64,000 nucleotides of DNA from Lutimonas zeaxanthinifaciens (GCF_030503675.1 NZ_CP129964.1:434001-498000), one strand, 5' to 3'; positions 48,965-58,479 are shown, numbered from the stretch's first letter. Numbers and translations: made by a program. Notes: generated by a model not told the origin, from the sequence alone.

Positions 48965-49723
48965 ATGAGAACTAAAATTGTAGCGGGAAACTGGAAAATG
49001 AACAAGACCTATCAAGAAACGAAGGCCTTGGTCAAAGAATTAAAACATGCTGTCAAAGAGATTAGTTTAGACAACACACGTGTAATCATAGCACCAACTT
49101 TTGTCAATTTGCAGAAAGCATCAAAAATGACAAAGAACTCGGATATTGAGGTAGCGGCACAAAATATGCATCAGGAATCGAGCGGGGCTTACACAGGTGA
49201 AATTTCTGCTCAAATGCTCAAAAGTATCTATGTGGATACGGTAATTTTAGGGCACTCAGAAAGAAGAGAATATTTTGGTGAATCAGATAAATTACTTGCA
49301 TCCAAGGTGGATGCTGCTTTGGCAAATGACCTGGAGGTAATATTTTGTTTTGGGGAAGTGCTTGAAGACAGAAAAAGCGGAAATCATTTTAAGGTTGTTG
49401 AAAGCCAGATCAAGAATGCTTTGTTTCATTTGGAATCAGGGGCATGGTCGAAGATCATTTTGGCCTATGAACCTGTATGGGCCATTGGAACGGGAGAAAC
49501 TGCGACACCCGATCAGGCTCAGGAAATGCATGCATTTATCAGAGAACTGGTAGCGGAAAGATATTTAAGTGATGTGTCAGAAGAGGTTTCTATTCTTTAC
49601 GGAGGGAGTGTAAAACCTGGTAATGCTGAAGAAATATTTTCAAAGAATGATGTTGACGGCGGATTGATCGGAGGAGCAGCTTTGAACGTTGATGATTTTT
49701 CTGCCATTATCAAAGCAATCTAG
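48965..49723 (+). CDS. tpiA: Triosephosphate isomerase
   Basis: This glycolytic enzyme interconverts dihydroxyacetone phosphate and glyceraldehyde 3-phosphate. The length is 252 residues from the ATG at 48965 (MRTKIVAGNWKMNKTYQE), with the catalytic lysine in NWKMN. The histidine is in VILGHSERREYFGE, and the glutamate in LAYEPVWAIGTGETATPDQ. The phosphate loop is LYGGSVKPGN and GGLIGGAALN. A hairpin terminator follows. Confidence 0.97.
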   Translation: MRTKIVAGNWKMNKTYQETKALVKELKHAVKEISLDNTRVIIAPTFVNLQKASKMTKNSDIEVAAQNMHQESSGAYTGEISAQMLKSIYVDTVILGHSERREYFGESDKLLASKVDAALANDLEVIFCFGEVLEDRKSGNHFKVVESQIKNALFHLESGAWSKIILAYEPVWAIGTGETATPDQAQEMHAFIRELVAERYLSDVSEEVSILYGGSVKPGNAEEIFSKNDVDGGLIGGAALNVDDFSAIIKAI

Positions 49724-49749
49724 AAATAGTATATTTTTTATAAATGGAT

Positions 49750-49782
49750 CTGTGATGTCTTTTTAACCAAAAGATGTCACAG
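49750..49782 (+). terminator. Terminator after tpiA
   Basis: The outer stem CTGTGA/TCACAG and inner stem TCTTTT/AAAAGA are separated by a 2-base internal mismatch. The structure is followed by ATTTTTT. Confidence 0.65.
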
Positions 49783-49801
49783 ATTTTTTAACTTCACCCA
49801 T

Positions 49802-50641
49802 ATGAACTATATCGGATGTTTTTTTTCAATTGAATCAGGCTCTTTACCCGCTGAGACTGCAATAGAGATCCTGATCGCAGAACTCGGGGCTGCCGGATTT
49901 GAAAGTTTTACTGAAAAAAGCAACGGACTTGTGGCTTATATTCAAAAAGAGCAGTGGGATCCGGAACTATTAAACGATATTCAGATATTGGATTCTGAAG
50001 AGATCGAATTTTCTCACGAGGTCAAAGAAATAGAACAAGTAAACTGGAACGAAGAATGGGAAAAAAACTTTGATCCGATCGTCGTAGACGGTGAGGTTAG
50101 TATCAGAGCTCCTTTTCATAAGCATCCCGGGTTGAAATACGATATTGTGATCGAACCAAAAATGAGTTTTGGCACAGGTCATCATGAAACCACACATTTG
50201 ATGATCAAACATTTGATGCATATGGAACTTAAAGGTAAAACGGTTCTTGATATGGGTTGCGGTACAGGGATTTTGGCCATCTTCGCAGAGATGCGTGGTG
50301 CGAAATCGGTGGATGCCATCGATATTGATTCCTGGTGCTATGAAAATTCTCTGGAGAATGCAGCACGTAATAAGTGCACATCCATCTCTGTATTTGAAGG
50401 AGATTCGAGTCTGCTCAAACCGGATCGTTATGAGGTGATCATAGCCAATATCAACAGAAATATACTGCTGAAGGATATACCGGTTTATGCCGAAAGCCTC
50501 GAGGTAAACGGGGTGTTGCTTTTAAGTGGTTTTTATACCGAAGACATTGAATTTATCGATGCGGCTGCAGCTTCTCAAGGCCTGAAACTTGTTGAGAAAA
50601 TGGAACGAAACAACTGGGTTGGATTAAAATATGTAAATTAG
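49802..50641 (+). CDS. prmA: Ribosomal protein L11 methyltransferase
   Basis: A 279-residue SAM-dependent enzyme that methylates ribosomal protein L11. The SAM motif I is TVLDMGCGTGILAIFAEMRG. The block IEPKMSFGTGHHETTHLMI is diagnostic of PrmA, and VIIANINRNILLKD completes the active site. It lies 78 bases after tpiA and just before clpS, an order seen in other Flavobacteriia by my recollection. Confidence 0.94.
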   Translation: MNYIGCFFSIESGSLPAETAIEILIAELGAAGFESFTEKSNGLVAYIQKEQWDPELLNDIQILDSEEIEFSHEVKEIEQVNWNEEWEKNFDPIVVDGEVSIRAPFHKHPGLKYDIVIEPKMSFGTGHHETTHLMIKHLMHMELKGKTVLDMGCGTGILAIFAEMRGAKSVDAIDIDSWCYENSLENAARNKCTSISVFEGDSSLLKPDRYEVIIANINRNILLKDIPVYAESLEVNGVLLLSGFYTEDIEFIDAAAASQGLKLVEKMERNNWVGLKYVN

Positions 50642-50664
50642 CGGCGGATTATAATACAAACATC

Positions 50665-50946
50665 ATGTTATTTTCATCAAAAGAGAAGGTTCAGGAATCT
50701 GTCGATGTTGCAGAACAGGAAGTAAAAAAATACGAAATAGTTCTATTTAATGATGATGTCCACACGTTTGATTTCGTCATTGATTCTTTGATTGAAATAT
50801 GCGAACACAGCCTGGAACAGGCTGAACAATGTACCTATCTGGTTCACTACAAAGGTAAATGTGCCGTAAAAACGGGCGAATATGATGAATTAAAACCCCG
50901 CTGCACGCGATTGCTTGATAAAGGCCTGAGCGCGGAAATCGTATAG
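50665..50946 (+). CDS. clpS: ATP-dependent Clp protease adaptor ClpS
   Basis: A 93-residue adaptor that delivers N-degron substrates to ClpAP. The core YEIVLFNDDVHTFDFVIDSL with the conserved NDD is clear. AEQCTYLVHYKGKCAVKTG follows as expected. It lies 23 bases after prmA and is probably co-transcribed. Confidence 0.93.
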   Translation: MLFSSKEKVQESVDVAEQEVKKYEIVLFNDDVHTFDFVIDSLIEICEHSLEQAEQCTYLVHYKGKCAVKTGEYDELKPRCTRLLDKGLSAEIV

Positions 50947-50990
50947 CTTCCGTCTCAGTTTAACAGGATTAAATTTTTTTTACAAAGTTT

Positions 50991-52532
50991 CTACAAAGGG
51001 ATATTCCCGTGTTTTCTTTTTGGCCCTTCTGTCTTTTTGTTTTCGAGCATAGAAAATGCTTTGATCAGTTTTCGCCTTGATTCCTTTGGTAAAATAACCT
51101 CATCTATAAAACCTCTTCTTGCAGCTCGATATGGATCAGCAAATTTATGAGCATATTCAGCTTCTTTTTCTTTCCATTTCACTTCCGGGTCCTCGGCTTC
51201 GGCAATTTCTTTTTTAAAGATGATCTCACTCGCGCCCTTTGCGCCCATTACCGCTATTTCTGCTGTTGGCCATGCGAAATTCATATCAGCTCCTATATGT
51301 TTCGAATTCATTACATCATAGGCTCCTCCATAGGCCTTTCTGGTAATCAGGGTCACTCGCGGAACGGTGGCCTCGCTCAAAGCGTAAAGCAACTTGGCCC
51401 CGTGCACAATGATACCCCTCCATTCCTGATCGGTTCCGGGTAAAAAACCGGGAACGTCAACGAGCACCAGTAACGGGATATTAAAGCAATCACAGAACCT
51501 TGTAAAGCGGGCTGCTTTTTTTGAACTGTTCACATCCAGCACTCCGGCAAGGCTCATGGGCTGATTGGCAATGATTCCGATACTTCTTCCGGCAAGCCTT
51601 GAAAAGCCTACTACTATATTATCCGCATAGTCTTTATGTATTTCATAAAAACTGTCTTTATCGCAAATTCCATAAATCACTTTTCTGATATCATAGGGTA
51701 AATGTGTATCATCCGGGATGATTCCTTCGAGTTCTTCCCGTATTTCATCTGTCAGTTCATAAGGAATTTTAGGGGTTGTAAGCTGATTGTTCTGTGGGAT
51801 ATAACTAAGCAATTTTTTAATCTCATCAATGCAGGCCAGGTCATTTGGAGCGGTAACGTGTGTAACTCCAGACTTCGTGGAATGTGTTGAGGCACCCCCA
51901 AGTTCCTCTGAACTCACTTCCTCATTGGTTACCGTTTTGACCACGTTTGGCCCGGTTACAAACATATAACTTGTTTCCTCCACCATGATGGTAAAATCAG
52001 TCATGGCAGGAGAATAAACAGCACCTCCCGCACAGGGGCCCATGATGGCTGAAATTTGTGGGATCACACCTGAAGACTGAACGTTTCGGTAGAAAATATC
52101 GGCATATCCTCCTAAAGAACGTACGCCTTCCTGTATCCGGGCACCTCCTGAATCATTCAACCCGATGACTGGCGCTCCTACTTTTACAGCCAGGTCCATG
52201 ATCTTACAAATTTTCTCGGCATGGGTTTCTGAAAGGGCGCCGCCAAATACGGTGAAATCCTGTGCAAAAACATAGACCAATCTTTGATTAACGGTTCCGT
52301 AACCGGTTACGACCCCGTCACCAAAGAATATTTGATCTTCCATCCCAAAATCTGTCGTTCTGTGGGTAACAAGCATACCTACCTCTTCAAAAGATCCTTC
52401 ATCAAGCAGCAGCATGATTCTTTCTCTTGCGGTGAGTTTTTTCTTTGCGTGTTGTTTTTTAATTCTATGTTCGCCGCCTCCCAATCTGGCTTCCGCCATT
52501 TTATTCAGGAGATTTTTTTGTTTGTCTTTCAT
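50991..52532 (-). CDS. pccB: Acyl-CoA carboxylase, carboxyltransferase subunit (propionyl-CoA carboxylase beta-like)
   Basis: A 513-residue carboxyltransferase that moves CO2 from carboxybiotin to an acyl-CoA, probably propionyl-CoA. Both crotonase-like halves are present. The N-terminal half has [17 protein letters not shown] and [20 protein letters not shown]. The C-terminal half has [21 protein letters not shown] and [18 protein letters not shown]. It is the last gene of the order BCCP, biotin carboxylase, carboxyltransferase, with 11 bases after the carboxylase stop. Choice between propionyl- and methylcrotonyl-CoA is by similarity only. Confidence 0.92.
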   Translation of the reverse strand: MKDKQKNLLNKMAEARLGGGEHRIKKQHAKKKLTARERIMLLLDEGSFEEVGMLVTHRTTDFGMEDQIFFGDGVVTGYGTVNQRLVYVFAQDFTVFGGALSETHAEKICKIMDLAVKVGAPVIGLNDSGGARIQEGVRSLGGYADIFYRNVQSSGVIPQISAIMGPCAGGAVYSPAMTDFTIMVEETSYMFVTGPNVVKTVTNEEVSSEELGGASTHSTKSGVTHVTAPNDLACIDEIKKLLSYIPQNNQLTTPKIPYELTDEIREELEGIIPDDTHLPYDIRKVIYGICDKDSFYEIHKDYADNIVVGFSRLAGRSIGIIANQPMSLAGVLDVNSSKKAARFTRFCDCFNIPLLVLVDVPGFLPGTDQEWRGIIVHGAKLLYALSEATVPRVTLITRKAYGGAYDVMNSKHIGADMNFAWPTAEIAVMGAKGASEIIFKKEIAEAEDPEVKWKEKEAEYAHKFADPYRAARRGFIDEVILPKESRRKLIKAFSMLENKKTEGPKRKHGNIPL

Positions 52533-52543
52533 GTCGTGATCAA

Positions 52544-53980
52544 TCAGGGGGTTCTTAAAATATTCTTTTCCTCATGGTGCAATTTCAATGCAAGTAAAGC
52601 AGCCCATCCGGCCTCTTCGTCTTTAATTTCCTTTAAATCGTCGGGATTAAAATGTGTTTTGACAAAATGGGTATCAAAATTTCCCTGAACAAAAGCTTGA
52701 TGCTGGCATACAAATTTGCCAAAAGAGAGCGTTGTTTCCACGCCTTTGATTCGATACATGTCTATGGCCTTTATCATCAGTTGGATGGCCTCGTTCCTAT
52801 CTTTTCCATAGGTTATTAATTTAGAGATCATCGGGTCATAGTAAATGGGAATATCCATTCCTTCGCGATAGCCATCATCAAGCCGGATACCATCTCCTTT
52901 GGGTATTTGGTAAACAGACAGCTTACCTACATTAGGAAGAAAATTGTTTTGCGGGTCCTCTGCATATACTCTTAATTCAATGGAATGCCCCTTAAACCGG
53001 ATTTCGTTTTGCTTCCAGCTGAGCTTTTCTCCCCGGGCAATTTTGATCTGTTCTTTTACAAGGTCGAGCCCGGTAATAAATTCAGTAACAGGGTGTTCTA
53101 CCTGTAAACGTGTATTCATTTCAAGAAAATAATAATTCATTTCACTGTCGAGAAGGAACTCAACAGTTCCGGCACCTCTGTAATTACAGGATTTGGCCAC
53201 GAGGGTCGCAGATTCCCCCATTTTTTTTCTTAATTCAGCGTCTAGAACACAGGAAGGGGCCTCTTCAATTACTTTTTGGTGCCTTCTTTGAATACTGCAT
53301 TCCCTTTCAAACAAATGAACGATGTTTCCATGATTGTCGGCAAGGATCTGAAATTCGATATGCCTTGGTGAGGTTATGTATTTTTCAATAAATACCGATC
53401 CATCTCCAAAAGCAGACAAAGCCTCACTGATCGCTCTTTCCATTTGCTCTTCGATCTGATCATAGGAATCTACAATTCTCATTCCTTTTCCTCCACCTCC
53501 TGCAGCTGCTTTTATAAGAACCGGAAAACCGATTTCTTTTGCGATCTTTTTCGCCTCTTCCACATCAGTAACTGCTTCATCGATTCCAGGAACCATAGGA
53601 ATATCATATTTTTTAACCGCCTCTTTTGCGGCAAGTTTGTCTCCCATCGTACGTATAGCCTCATGACCCGGCCCGATAAAAATCATTCCATTTTTTTCGA
53701 CCGCCTTTGAAAACTCGTCATTCTCACTTAAGAATCCATATCCGGGATGGATACCATCTACTTGAAGCTCCAGGGCCTTTTCAATGATTCTATCTCCGAT
53801 TAGGTAACTTTGGTTCGAAGGATTCTCTCCAATGTGAACGGCCTCATCCGCAAAATTGACATGTGGGGCATTTCTGTCAATTGTTGAATAAACGGCTACC
53901 GTTTTAATTCCCATTTCCCTGGCAGATTTCATGATCCGCAGCGCTATTTCGCCACGATTGGCAATTAATATTTTTTTCAT
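52544..53980 (-). CDS. Biotin carboxylase subunit of acyl-CoA carboxylase
   Basis: A 478-residue ATP-grasp enzyme that carboxylates biotin. The N-terminus [20 protein letters not shown] is typical. The glycine-rich ATP loop is [15 protein letters not shown]. Active-site segments are [16 protein letters not shown] and [12 protein letters not shown]. The family core is about 450 residues, and no biotin attachment domain is fused here. That role is filled by the separate protein encoded just upstream. It could be named accC or pccA; the operon context favours an acyl-CoA carboxylase distinct from the fatty-acid enzyme. Confidence 0.92.
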   Translation of the reverse strand: MKKILIANRGEIALRIMKSAREMGIKTVAVYSTIDRNAPHVNFADEAVHIGENPSNQSYLIGDRIIEKALELQVDGIHPGYGFLSENDEFSKAVEKNGMIFIGPGHEAIRTMGDKLAAKEAVKKYDIPMVPGIDEAVTDVEEAKKIAKEIGFPVLIKAAAGGGGKGMRIVDSYDQIEEQMERAISEALSAFGDGSVFIEKYITSPRHIEFQILADNHGNIVHLFERECSIQRRHQKVIEEAPSCVLDAELRKKMGESATLVAKSCNYRGAGTVEFLLDSEMNYYFLEMNTRLQVEHPVTEFITGLDLVKEQIKIARGEKLSWKQNEIRFKGHSIELRVYAEDPQNNFLPNVGKLSVYQIPKGDGIRLDDGYREGMDIPIYYDPMISKLITYGKDRNEAIQLMIKAIDMYRIKGVETTLSFGKFVCQHQAFVQGNFDTHFVKTHFNPDDLKEIKDEEAGWAALLALKLHHEEKNILRTP

Positions 53981-54000
53981 ACGTAATAGTTTAGGAAAAC

Positions 54001-54486
54001 TTATTCGAAGTCAATTAAAAGTTTATTCTTGTCAACGGATTCACCTTCTTCAACAAACAATTCCTTGATGACAGTATCTTTTGGCGAGGTAATGGCATTT
54101 TCCATTTTCATGGCCTCAAGGATCAGAAGTGTTTCTCCTTCCTTAACTTTTTGACCTGCTTTTACCTTGATGTCGATAATACTTCCCGGCATCGGTGCTT
54201 TGATGGAATCAATTACCTTGGCTGAACCCGAAGAGTAACCCATCTTTTTGATCAGGTCATCAAGCGGGTGGGGAATTTCTATTTCGTAAAAATTCGAGTT
54301 GATTTGAATCTTATACCTTCGTTTCAAAAAGTCCTTTTCAATAACTTTTGCAACAACGGATTTATGATCAAAAATCAGATGGAGCTGGTCATCTCCATGA
54401 TCGAAAACATCAAGGTTGTCAATTTCTTTTTGATCAAAACAAAATTCCTGAGTATTGTTAACCAGAGCTTTAGAAGAATTATTCAT
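54001..54486 (-). CDS. Biotin carboxyl carrier protein of acyl-CoA carboxylase
   Basis: A 161-residue protein. The C-terminal biotinyl domain has the biotin lysine in LILEAMKMENAITSP. The N-terminal part (about residues 20-80) has the beta-rich look of the BT domain in propionyl-CoA carboxylases, and a short PMPGSIIDIKVKAGQ linker starts the biotinyl domain. It is the first gene of a three-gene minus-strand operon and lies 20 bases before the carboxylase. The N-terminal function is inferred. Confidence 0.9.
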   Translation of the reverse strand: MNNSSKALVNNTQEFCFDQKEIDNLDVFDHGDDQLHLIFDHKSVVAKVIEKDFLKRRYKIQINSNFYEIEIPHPLDDLIKKMGYSSGSAKVIDSIKAPMPGSIIDIKVKAGQKVKEGETLLILEAMKMENAITSPKDTVIKELFVEEGESVDKNKLLIDFE

Positions 54487-54734
54487 AGTGGCACTGTTAA
54501 AGGAATACTAAAGGTAGTAAATAAATGGATCAAATTAAAAGCTAATAAAAAGATTTTTAGGTAGTTGAGGCCTTTCGGTAGCCATCACATTTTACTTTAA
54601 TTTTATGTAAAATTAACCTACAATTAAACTTTAATTATCCTAAGGGTTAAAATAGTATACAAATTGATTAAAAAAGTTGTTCTTTTTAACCTTCTCATGC
54701 TTTTATTTTGTAGGCAAAATATAAAACTAGTGTC

Positions 54735-55046
54735 ATGAGTATTAAAAAACAATTTTTAAAAAGCAAACCAGTTTGTAAAGTAACTTTTTCTTTGACTAAA
54801 GAAGAAGCTTTAGATGCTGAAAAAGTTCAATTGTTGGGTGATTTTAATGATTGGAATGTTGCAGAGGCGATAGATTTGAAAAAATTCAAAAACGGAACCT
54901 ATAAAACAACATTGGATCTTGAAACCTCAAAAAATTATCAATTCAAATATTTGATTGATGGTACAAAATGGGAAAACGATCACGCAGCTGACAGCTATGT
55001 GAATAATGGTATAGATGCACAAGACAACTTTGTTGTTGAAGTATAG
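54735..55046 (+). CDS. Glycogen-binding-like (CBM48/isoamylase N-terminal) domain protein
   Basis: A 103-residue single-domain protein with the fold of AMPK-type carbohydrate-binding modules. Signature parts are VQLLGDFNDWN, YKTTLDLETSKNYQFKYLIDG and WENDHAADSYVNN. Such stand-alone proteins are common in Flavobacteriia. A role in binding glycogen or as a regulatory partner is inferred. It is preceded by about 250 bases of AT-rich DNA with no gene. Confidence 0.85.
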   Translation: MSIKKQFLKSKPVCKVTFSLTKEEALDAEKVQLLGDFNDWNVAEAIDLKKFKNGTYKTTLDLETSKNYQFKYLIDGTKWENDHAADSYVNNGIDAQDNFVVEV

Positions 55047-55105
55047 TCGAATAACTTACCCCTTTCTTTAGTAAAGTAAGCAATCTAATGCTTAATATTT
55101 GCACG

Positions 55106-55136
55106 AGCGGATTAATGGAGCTTTCCATGGTCCGCT
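55106..55136 (+). terminator. Terminator after the CBM48-like gene
   Basis: The outer stem AGCGGA/TCCGCT and inner stem ATGGA/TCCAT form a hairpin. It is followed by TATTTTTTG. Confidence 0.7.
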
Positions 55137-55155
55137 TATTTTTTGCCAAAAAAAT

Positions 55156-55183
55156 AAAAGGCCTCTTTTAAAAGAGACCTTTT
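55156..55183 (-). terminator. Terminator of the minus-strand small genes
   Basis: AAAAGG/CCTTTT and CTCTTTT/AAAAGAG make a long interrupted stem. On the minus strand it is followed by a T-rich run. It is placed after the 27-residue frame at 55197-55280. Confidence 0.65.
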
Positions 55184-55196
55184 GATAACAAATTCA

Positions 55197-55280
55197 TCAT
55201 TTCCTAAACTCACATTTCAGGTATTTTTTACCTTTCCTAATTAACCCCTCAATGGAAATGAACCTGACATCTGCATTCAT
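55197..55280 (-). CDS. Possible 27-residue small protein
   Basis: A short ATG frame opens with MNADVRFISIEGLIRKGKKY and ends LKCEFRK. It lies between the 81-residue gene and the shared terminator, so it would be co-transcribed. It is basic. There is no independent support apart from position, and it could be chance. Confidence 0.3.
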   Translation of the reverse strand: MNADVRFISIEGLIRKGKKYLKCEFRK

Positions 55281-55331
55281 GATGAATTTTAAGCACTGTT
55301 CTGATTATTTATCATCAGCAACTTTTCCTTT

Positions 55332-55577
55332 TCAAATCTGATAGGTACTAATTCTCTCAACCAGTTGATTTTCACTTTCATTCAATGTTGCCCCTTTTAA
55401 TGAAACCAACAACCTGGATAATCTTTCTTTATCCTCAAAGGGTACAACTTCTGCTTCATAATCAATCTGATCGAGAAGAAGTTTCAATTCTTTAACAGCT
55501 TTCAAATTGTTTTCTTCTTCATTGATTCTATTGGATACTTCAATTTCAATATCAGTTAGTACTTTTTGAATCATCAC
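55332..55577 (-). CDS. Hypothetical small acidic protein
   Basis: An 81-residue protein rich in leucine, glutamate and lysine (NRINEEENNLKAVKELKLLL). It probably forms alpha-helices, perhaps a coiled coil. It has a consensus -7 element, which supports it as a real gene. No family was recognised. It is divergent from the HTH gene at 55680. Confidence 0.65.
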   Translation of the reverse strand: MMIQKVLTDIEIEVSNRINEEENNLKAVKELKLLLDQIDYEAEVVPFEDKERLSRLLVSLKGATLNESENQLVERISTYQI

Positions 55578-55588
55578 TTAATTTTTGA

Positions 55589-55596
55589 CAAAGATA
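55589..55596 (-). promoter_or_regulatory. -7 element (TATCTTTG) for the 81-residue gene
   Basis: A full TAnnTTTG match on the minus strand, 12 bases upstream of the ATG at 55577. Confidence 0.55.
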
Positions 55597-55679
55597 AAGC
55601 GGCATGTCACAACATCAGACGACATCGTGTGTCCGATTACTAAATTTTAATTAAAAACATTTTTTCATATTTTTACCTA

Positions 55680-56579
55680 ATGCCACATCGAATGAAGAAA
55701 TACAATGTAATTGGAGAATTGTTAATCGATTACAGAAAGATCAATAAACTGTCTCAATCTGAATTTGCCAGTAAACTTAATGTTGATATCAGGACCGTTC
55801 AGCGCTGGGAAAATGCTACTACTTTGATCAAGCCGGAAAAAGAAGAAGACATTATCAACGAGACATTATTGCCTTATCAACTGGTACGAAATTTGAATGC
55901 CTCTGTACCGATCCCAACCTATTATGATTTCAATTTAAGGAAATACTCCTTGTCACAACTTACCAACAGGTTACCTGACGCCAAGTGGTTTAAAAGTCAT
56001 CTTGATGTGGCCACAAAAAGGATCCGCACCCTGGATTATGAGGTCGATATAAATTATATCGTGAGATATATGCGATTTCATAAGGAGATAAGTAAATCCC
56101 TTAGAGAAGTCATTAAGGAAGCCGCACGTTTACTTCCTGAAATGAATCTTATTATCACCGATGATTCCGGTTATTATTCGGGTCATTCGCTGGTTTTTCC
56201 TTTACGGCCTGAAGCCTATGAAAAATTAAGGTCAAGGGAGATGAATGAACAGGACCTAACGGTGAAGGACCTGATCCATCACAAAAAGCTGGATCGTCCT
56301 ATATTTTTTGGTTTTGACATTACGGCAGACAGCAATGATAATATTTACTATATAAGCAGCCAGTTAATGCGGTATGTCAGGGATAAGCCGAATCAGGAAT
56401 ATTTATTTTGTTCTATTCCGTTCCGATATGATAACCTGGAGTTGAATGAACAACTTGGCTTGAAGATCATCTGGGAAGGTGAAAAAGGTAAAAATGAATA
56501 CGGGATCGAGGTTTACCCTCGTTTTCAGGAAGGAAGCTTCAGAAACTATTTACACGAAGATGATAATTCGGAAAAATAA
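55680..56579 (+). CDS. Helix-turn-helix protein with a large C-terminal domain of unknown type
   Basis: A 299-residue protein. Residues of about 6-55 are an XRE-type HTH (IGELLIDYRKINKLSQSEFASKLNVDIRTVQRWEN). The remaining 230 residues have aromatic and charged blocks (FFGFDITADSNDNIYYISSQLMRYV, EYLFCSIPFRYDNLELNEQLGLKIIWEG) that suggest an acyltransferase-like or ligand-binding fold, but this is not certain. The sequence TATTTTTA (from about 55668) just before the ATG would make the message nearly leaderless. A start at the ATG at 55692 is also possible. Confidence 0.78.
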   Translation: MPHRMKKYNVIGELLIDYRKINKLSQSEFASKLNVDIRTVQRWENATTLIKPEKEEDIINETLLPYQLVRNLNASVPIPTYYDFNLRKYSLSQLTNRLPDAKWFKSHLDVATKRIRTLDYEVDINYIVRYMRFHKEISKSLREVIKEAARLLPEMNLIITDDSGYYSGHSLVFPLRPEAYEKLRSREMNEQDLTVKDLIHHKKLDRPIFFGFDITADSNDNIYYISSQLMRYVRDKPNQEYLFCSIPFRYDNLELNEQLGLKIIWEGEKGKNEYGIEVYPRFQEGSFRNYLHEDDNSEK

Positions 56580-56936
56580 AATAGTCCCAACCCATCGATA
56601 ATCAAATGCACTTAACCTAATACCTAGTAAACCTTTTATCCCCCTGATTTACTAATAAACATTGATTCCGACGAGATTGGGACGTCCTCAATTGATTACT
56701 CTAATTTAAAATGGTGTCTAACCTATTATTTTGGCAAATAAATACTAAATTATAATCAATCTTTGGTTATTATCAATAACTACTAATCTCACTACAAATG
56801 TACGCTCATCAAGTCTTAGGCTTCACGACATGGCGTGTCTGTTAACAAACTTTAAGATATCTCTAACAATTTTTAAAGCATTCAAAAGGAAAGAAATTTG
56901 TCTGATAATTCAATAGCAGTTCAGTAACTTCGTGGC
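56580..56936. other. Intergenic stretch without gene
   Basis: No gene was found in about 357 bases. The only structure seen is a distant inverted repeat, GTCCCAA (56584-56590) and TTGGGAC (56677-56683), with a partial match extended by CGAT/CGA. A TAACTTCG sequence just before 56937 resembles a weak -7 element for the epimerase gene. Confidence 0.5.
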
Positions 56937-58079
56937 ATGGAAAAAGTGACTTTGACTTCGATTGAAAAGGAATTCAGAAACTACATGGAATTCTGGAATA
57001 ACAATATGATCAATAAGGAAGGGAGCCTGATCTGCCCTGAAATATCATTGTCAGGGACCTGCAACTGGAAAGCAGAGATGGGCAGTATGTATTTGAGCAG
57101 GGTTCTATATGGCAGCAGTAAGGCCTATCAACTGTTAGGTGCAAATGAACATAAAGATTTGGCGGCTCTCGCATTTAAGTTATTGATGGAGTTCAAAAAC
57201 CCGCTCGGAGGATATTATTGGTCAAGAACGTACAATATGCAATGGAAATCGGATGCGGAAAATGTAAATATGGCTCAGGCATTTGTTCTGTACGGACTTG
57301 CCGAATATGAGAAAGTAAATGGAACCCCTGAAGTAAAGAACCTGGTTGATGAACAGGTTTCCTTTATAAATGAAAAATTGATTGCAACAGATTTAGAGGG
57401 GTTTATTGACGGTTTGGATGAAGAATGGGAGAGAGGGGAAACAATCACAAGGTCTTTTGCGACTCATTTTCATACCATGGAAGCCCTGGTCAAGGTTTAT
57501 GAAAATCGAAATGAGGAGCAGATTAAGCAGCAAATAATCAGGCTATTGCATATAATTATGGACCGTTTTATTGATAGAAAAAGTTATTTCTGTATGCATC
57601 GATTCACTGAGGACTGGGCGCCACTACCTGATGAAAACTGGGCGGGACATAATGCAGAGTGTAGCTGGGTCATCTGTGAGGCAGCAAAAGCAATTGACGA
57701 TAAAGAATTCATCAACAAGACAGAAACCATGGCCCTGTTAATGATGGAACGGGTTATTAAGGAAGCTAGAGATGAAACTAACGGAGGATATTTTAATATC
57801 TTCAACGCACAAGGCGATCCGGAAAAGATAAAAAGCTGGTGGCCTCAGGCTGAAGTTGTTCTTGGGCTGATGAATGCGTATAAGATCAGCTCAGAAAACA
57901 GATACAAAGAACTTGCTGAAGAACAGATATCTTATATCCAGTCAAAATTTATTGATAAAAGAGGAGAGTGGATTGCATCACTGCATGAAAAAGGAGCGCC
58001 TGATCCGGGCACTCCTCTGATATTTTTTTGGAAATCGATGTATCATACCGTAAGATATTACGATTATCTGCTCGCTTAG
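56937..58079 (+). CDS. AGE family epimerase/isomerase
   Basis: A 380-residue (alpha/alpha)6-barrel protein of the N-acylglucosamine 2-epimerase superfamily, which isomerises sugars such as mannose and glucosamine. Visible blocks are CNWKAEMGSMYLSRVLYG, NPLGGYYWSRTYN, NMAQAFVLYGLAEYEK, ENWAGHNAECSWVICEAA and KSWWPQAEVVLGLMNAYK. Conserved histidines and arginines are spread through these. The exact sugar cannot be told. No sugar-transport gene lies next to it. A gene-poor region follows. Confidence 0.88.
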   Translation: MEKVTLTSIEKEFRNYMEFWNNNMINKEGSLICPEISLSGTCNWKAEMGSMYLSRVLYGSSKAYQLLGANEHKDLAALAFKLLMEFKNPLGGYYWSRTYNMQWKSDAENVNMAQAFVLYGLAEYEKVNGTPEVKNLVDEQVSFINEKLIATDLEGFIDGLDEEWERGETITRSFATHFHTMEALVKVYENRNEEQIKQQIIRLLHIIMDRFIDRKSYFCMHRFTEDWAPLPDENWAGHNAECSWVICEAAKAIDDKEFINKTETMALLMMERVIKEARDETNGGYFNIFNAQGDPEKIKSWWPQAEVVLGLMNAYKISSENRYKELAEEQISYIQSKFIDKRGEWIASLHEKGAPDPGTPLIFFWKSMYHTVRYYDYLLA

Positions 58080-58146
58080 TTATTGAGAAAGCCTGTTAAT
58101 GATTATAAAATTGGTGTGGGAAAAGTGAGAGGGGCTAAAACCAGAA

Positions 58147-58168
58147 AACCCTACTGATTGTTAGGGTT
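58147..58168 (-). terminator. Weak hairpin downstream of the small-ORF array
   Basis: AACCCTA/TAGGGTT with an 8-base loop is followed on the minus strand by TTCTGGTTTT. It would be a natural end for a transcript that runs through the tandem small ORFs. Confidence 0.4.
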
Positions 58169-58240
58169 GCTGATCTCGGGGATGCCGAGTAGTATATGTG
58201 GAAATGTGTTTCTCCTTAGAAGCATTTGCTGGGGCTGTAA

Positions 58241-58315
58241 TTAAGATTTAACGGCATAGTTTCTGTGCTCTGACCATCTTATTCTTTTGCTGTTTCTGAA
58301 TACTGTAGTTCTCAT
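58241..58315 (-). CDS. Tandem small ORF, copy 1 (24 residues, cationic)
   Basis: An ATG frame of 24 codons. The peptide starts MRTTVFRNSKRIRWSE and ends HRNYAVKS. Compared with copies 2 and 3 there are six base differences. Three are silent (Asn, Ala, Phe codons) and three are conservative (Val/Ile twice, Arg/Lys once). No stop or frameshift occurs. This pattern is what selection on a peptide would give, although the spacers are also conserved. Transcription order would be copy 3, 2, 1. Confidence 0.5.
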   Translation of the reverse strand: MRTTVFRNSKRIRWSEHRNYAVKS

Positions 58316-58360
58316 AATTCTTGATTTATATTTTTTTGTGATTAGGTTTTCTTTTTTTAA

Positions 58361-58435
58361 TTAAGATTTAATAGCATAATTTCTGTGCTCTGACCATCTT
58401 ATTCTTTTGCTGTTTTTAAATATTGTAGTTCTCAT
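58361..58435 (-). CDS. Tandem small ORF, copy 2 (24 residues, cationic)
   Basis: The 24-residue frame starts MRTTIFKNSKRIRWSE and ends HRNYAIKS. It is identical to copy 3 in peptide and DNA. Net charge is about +6. A 45-base AT-rich spacer separates the end of copy 2 from the start of copy 1 on the minus strand, and each copy has its own ATG after AAGAATT or a similar sequence. Confidence 0.5.
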   Translation of the reverse strand: MRTTIFKNSKRIRWSEHRNYAIKS

Positions 58436-58479
58436 AATTCTTGATTTATATTTTTTTGTGATTAGGTTTTCTTTTTTGA

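Noticed and set aside
56584-56683. Inverted repeat GTCCCAA...TTGGGAC as a terminator or mobile element end.
   Set aside because: The arms are 7 bp apart by about 86 bases, with no T-tract and no target duplication. It could be chance.
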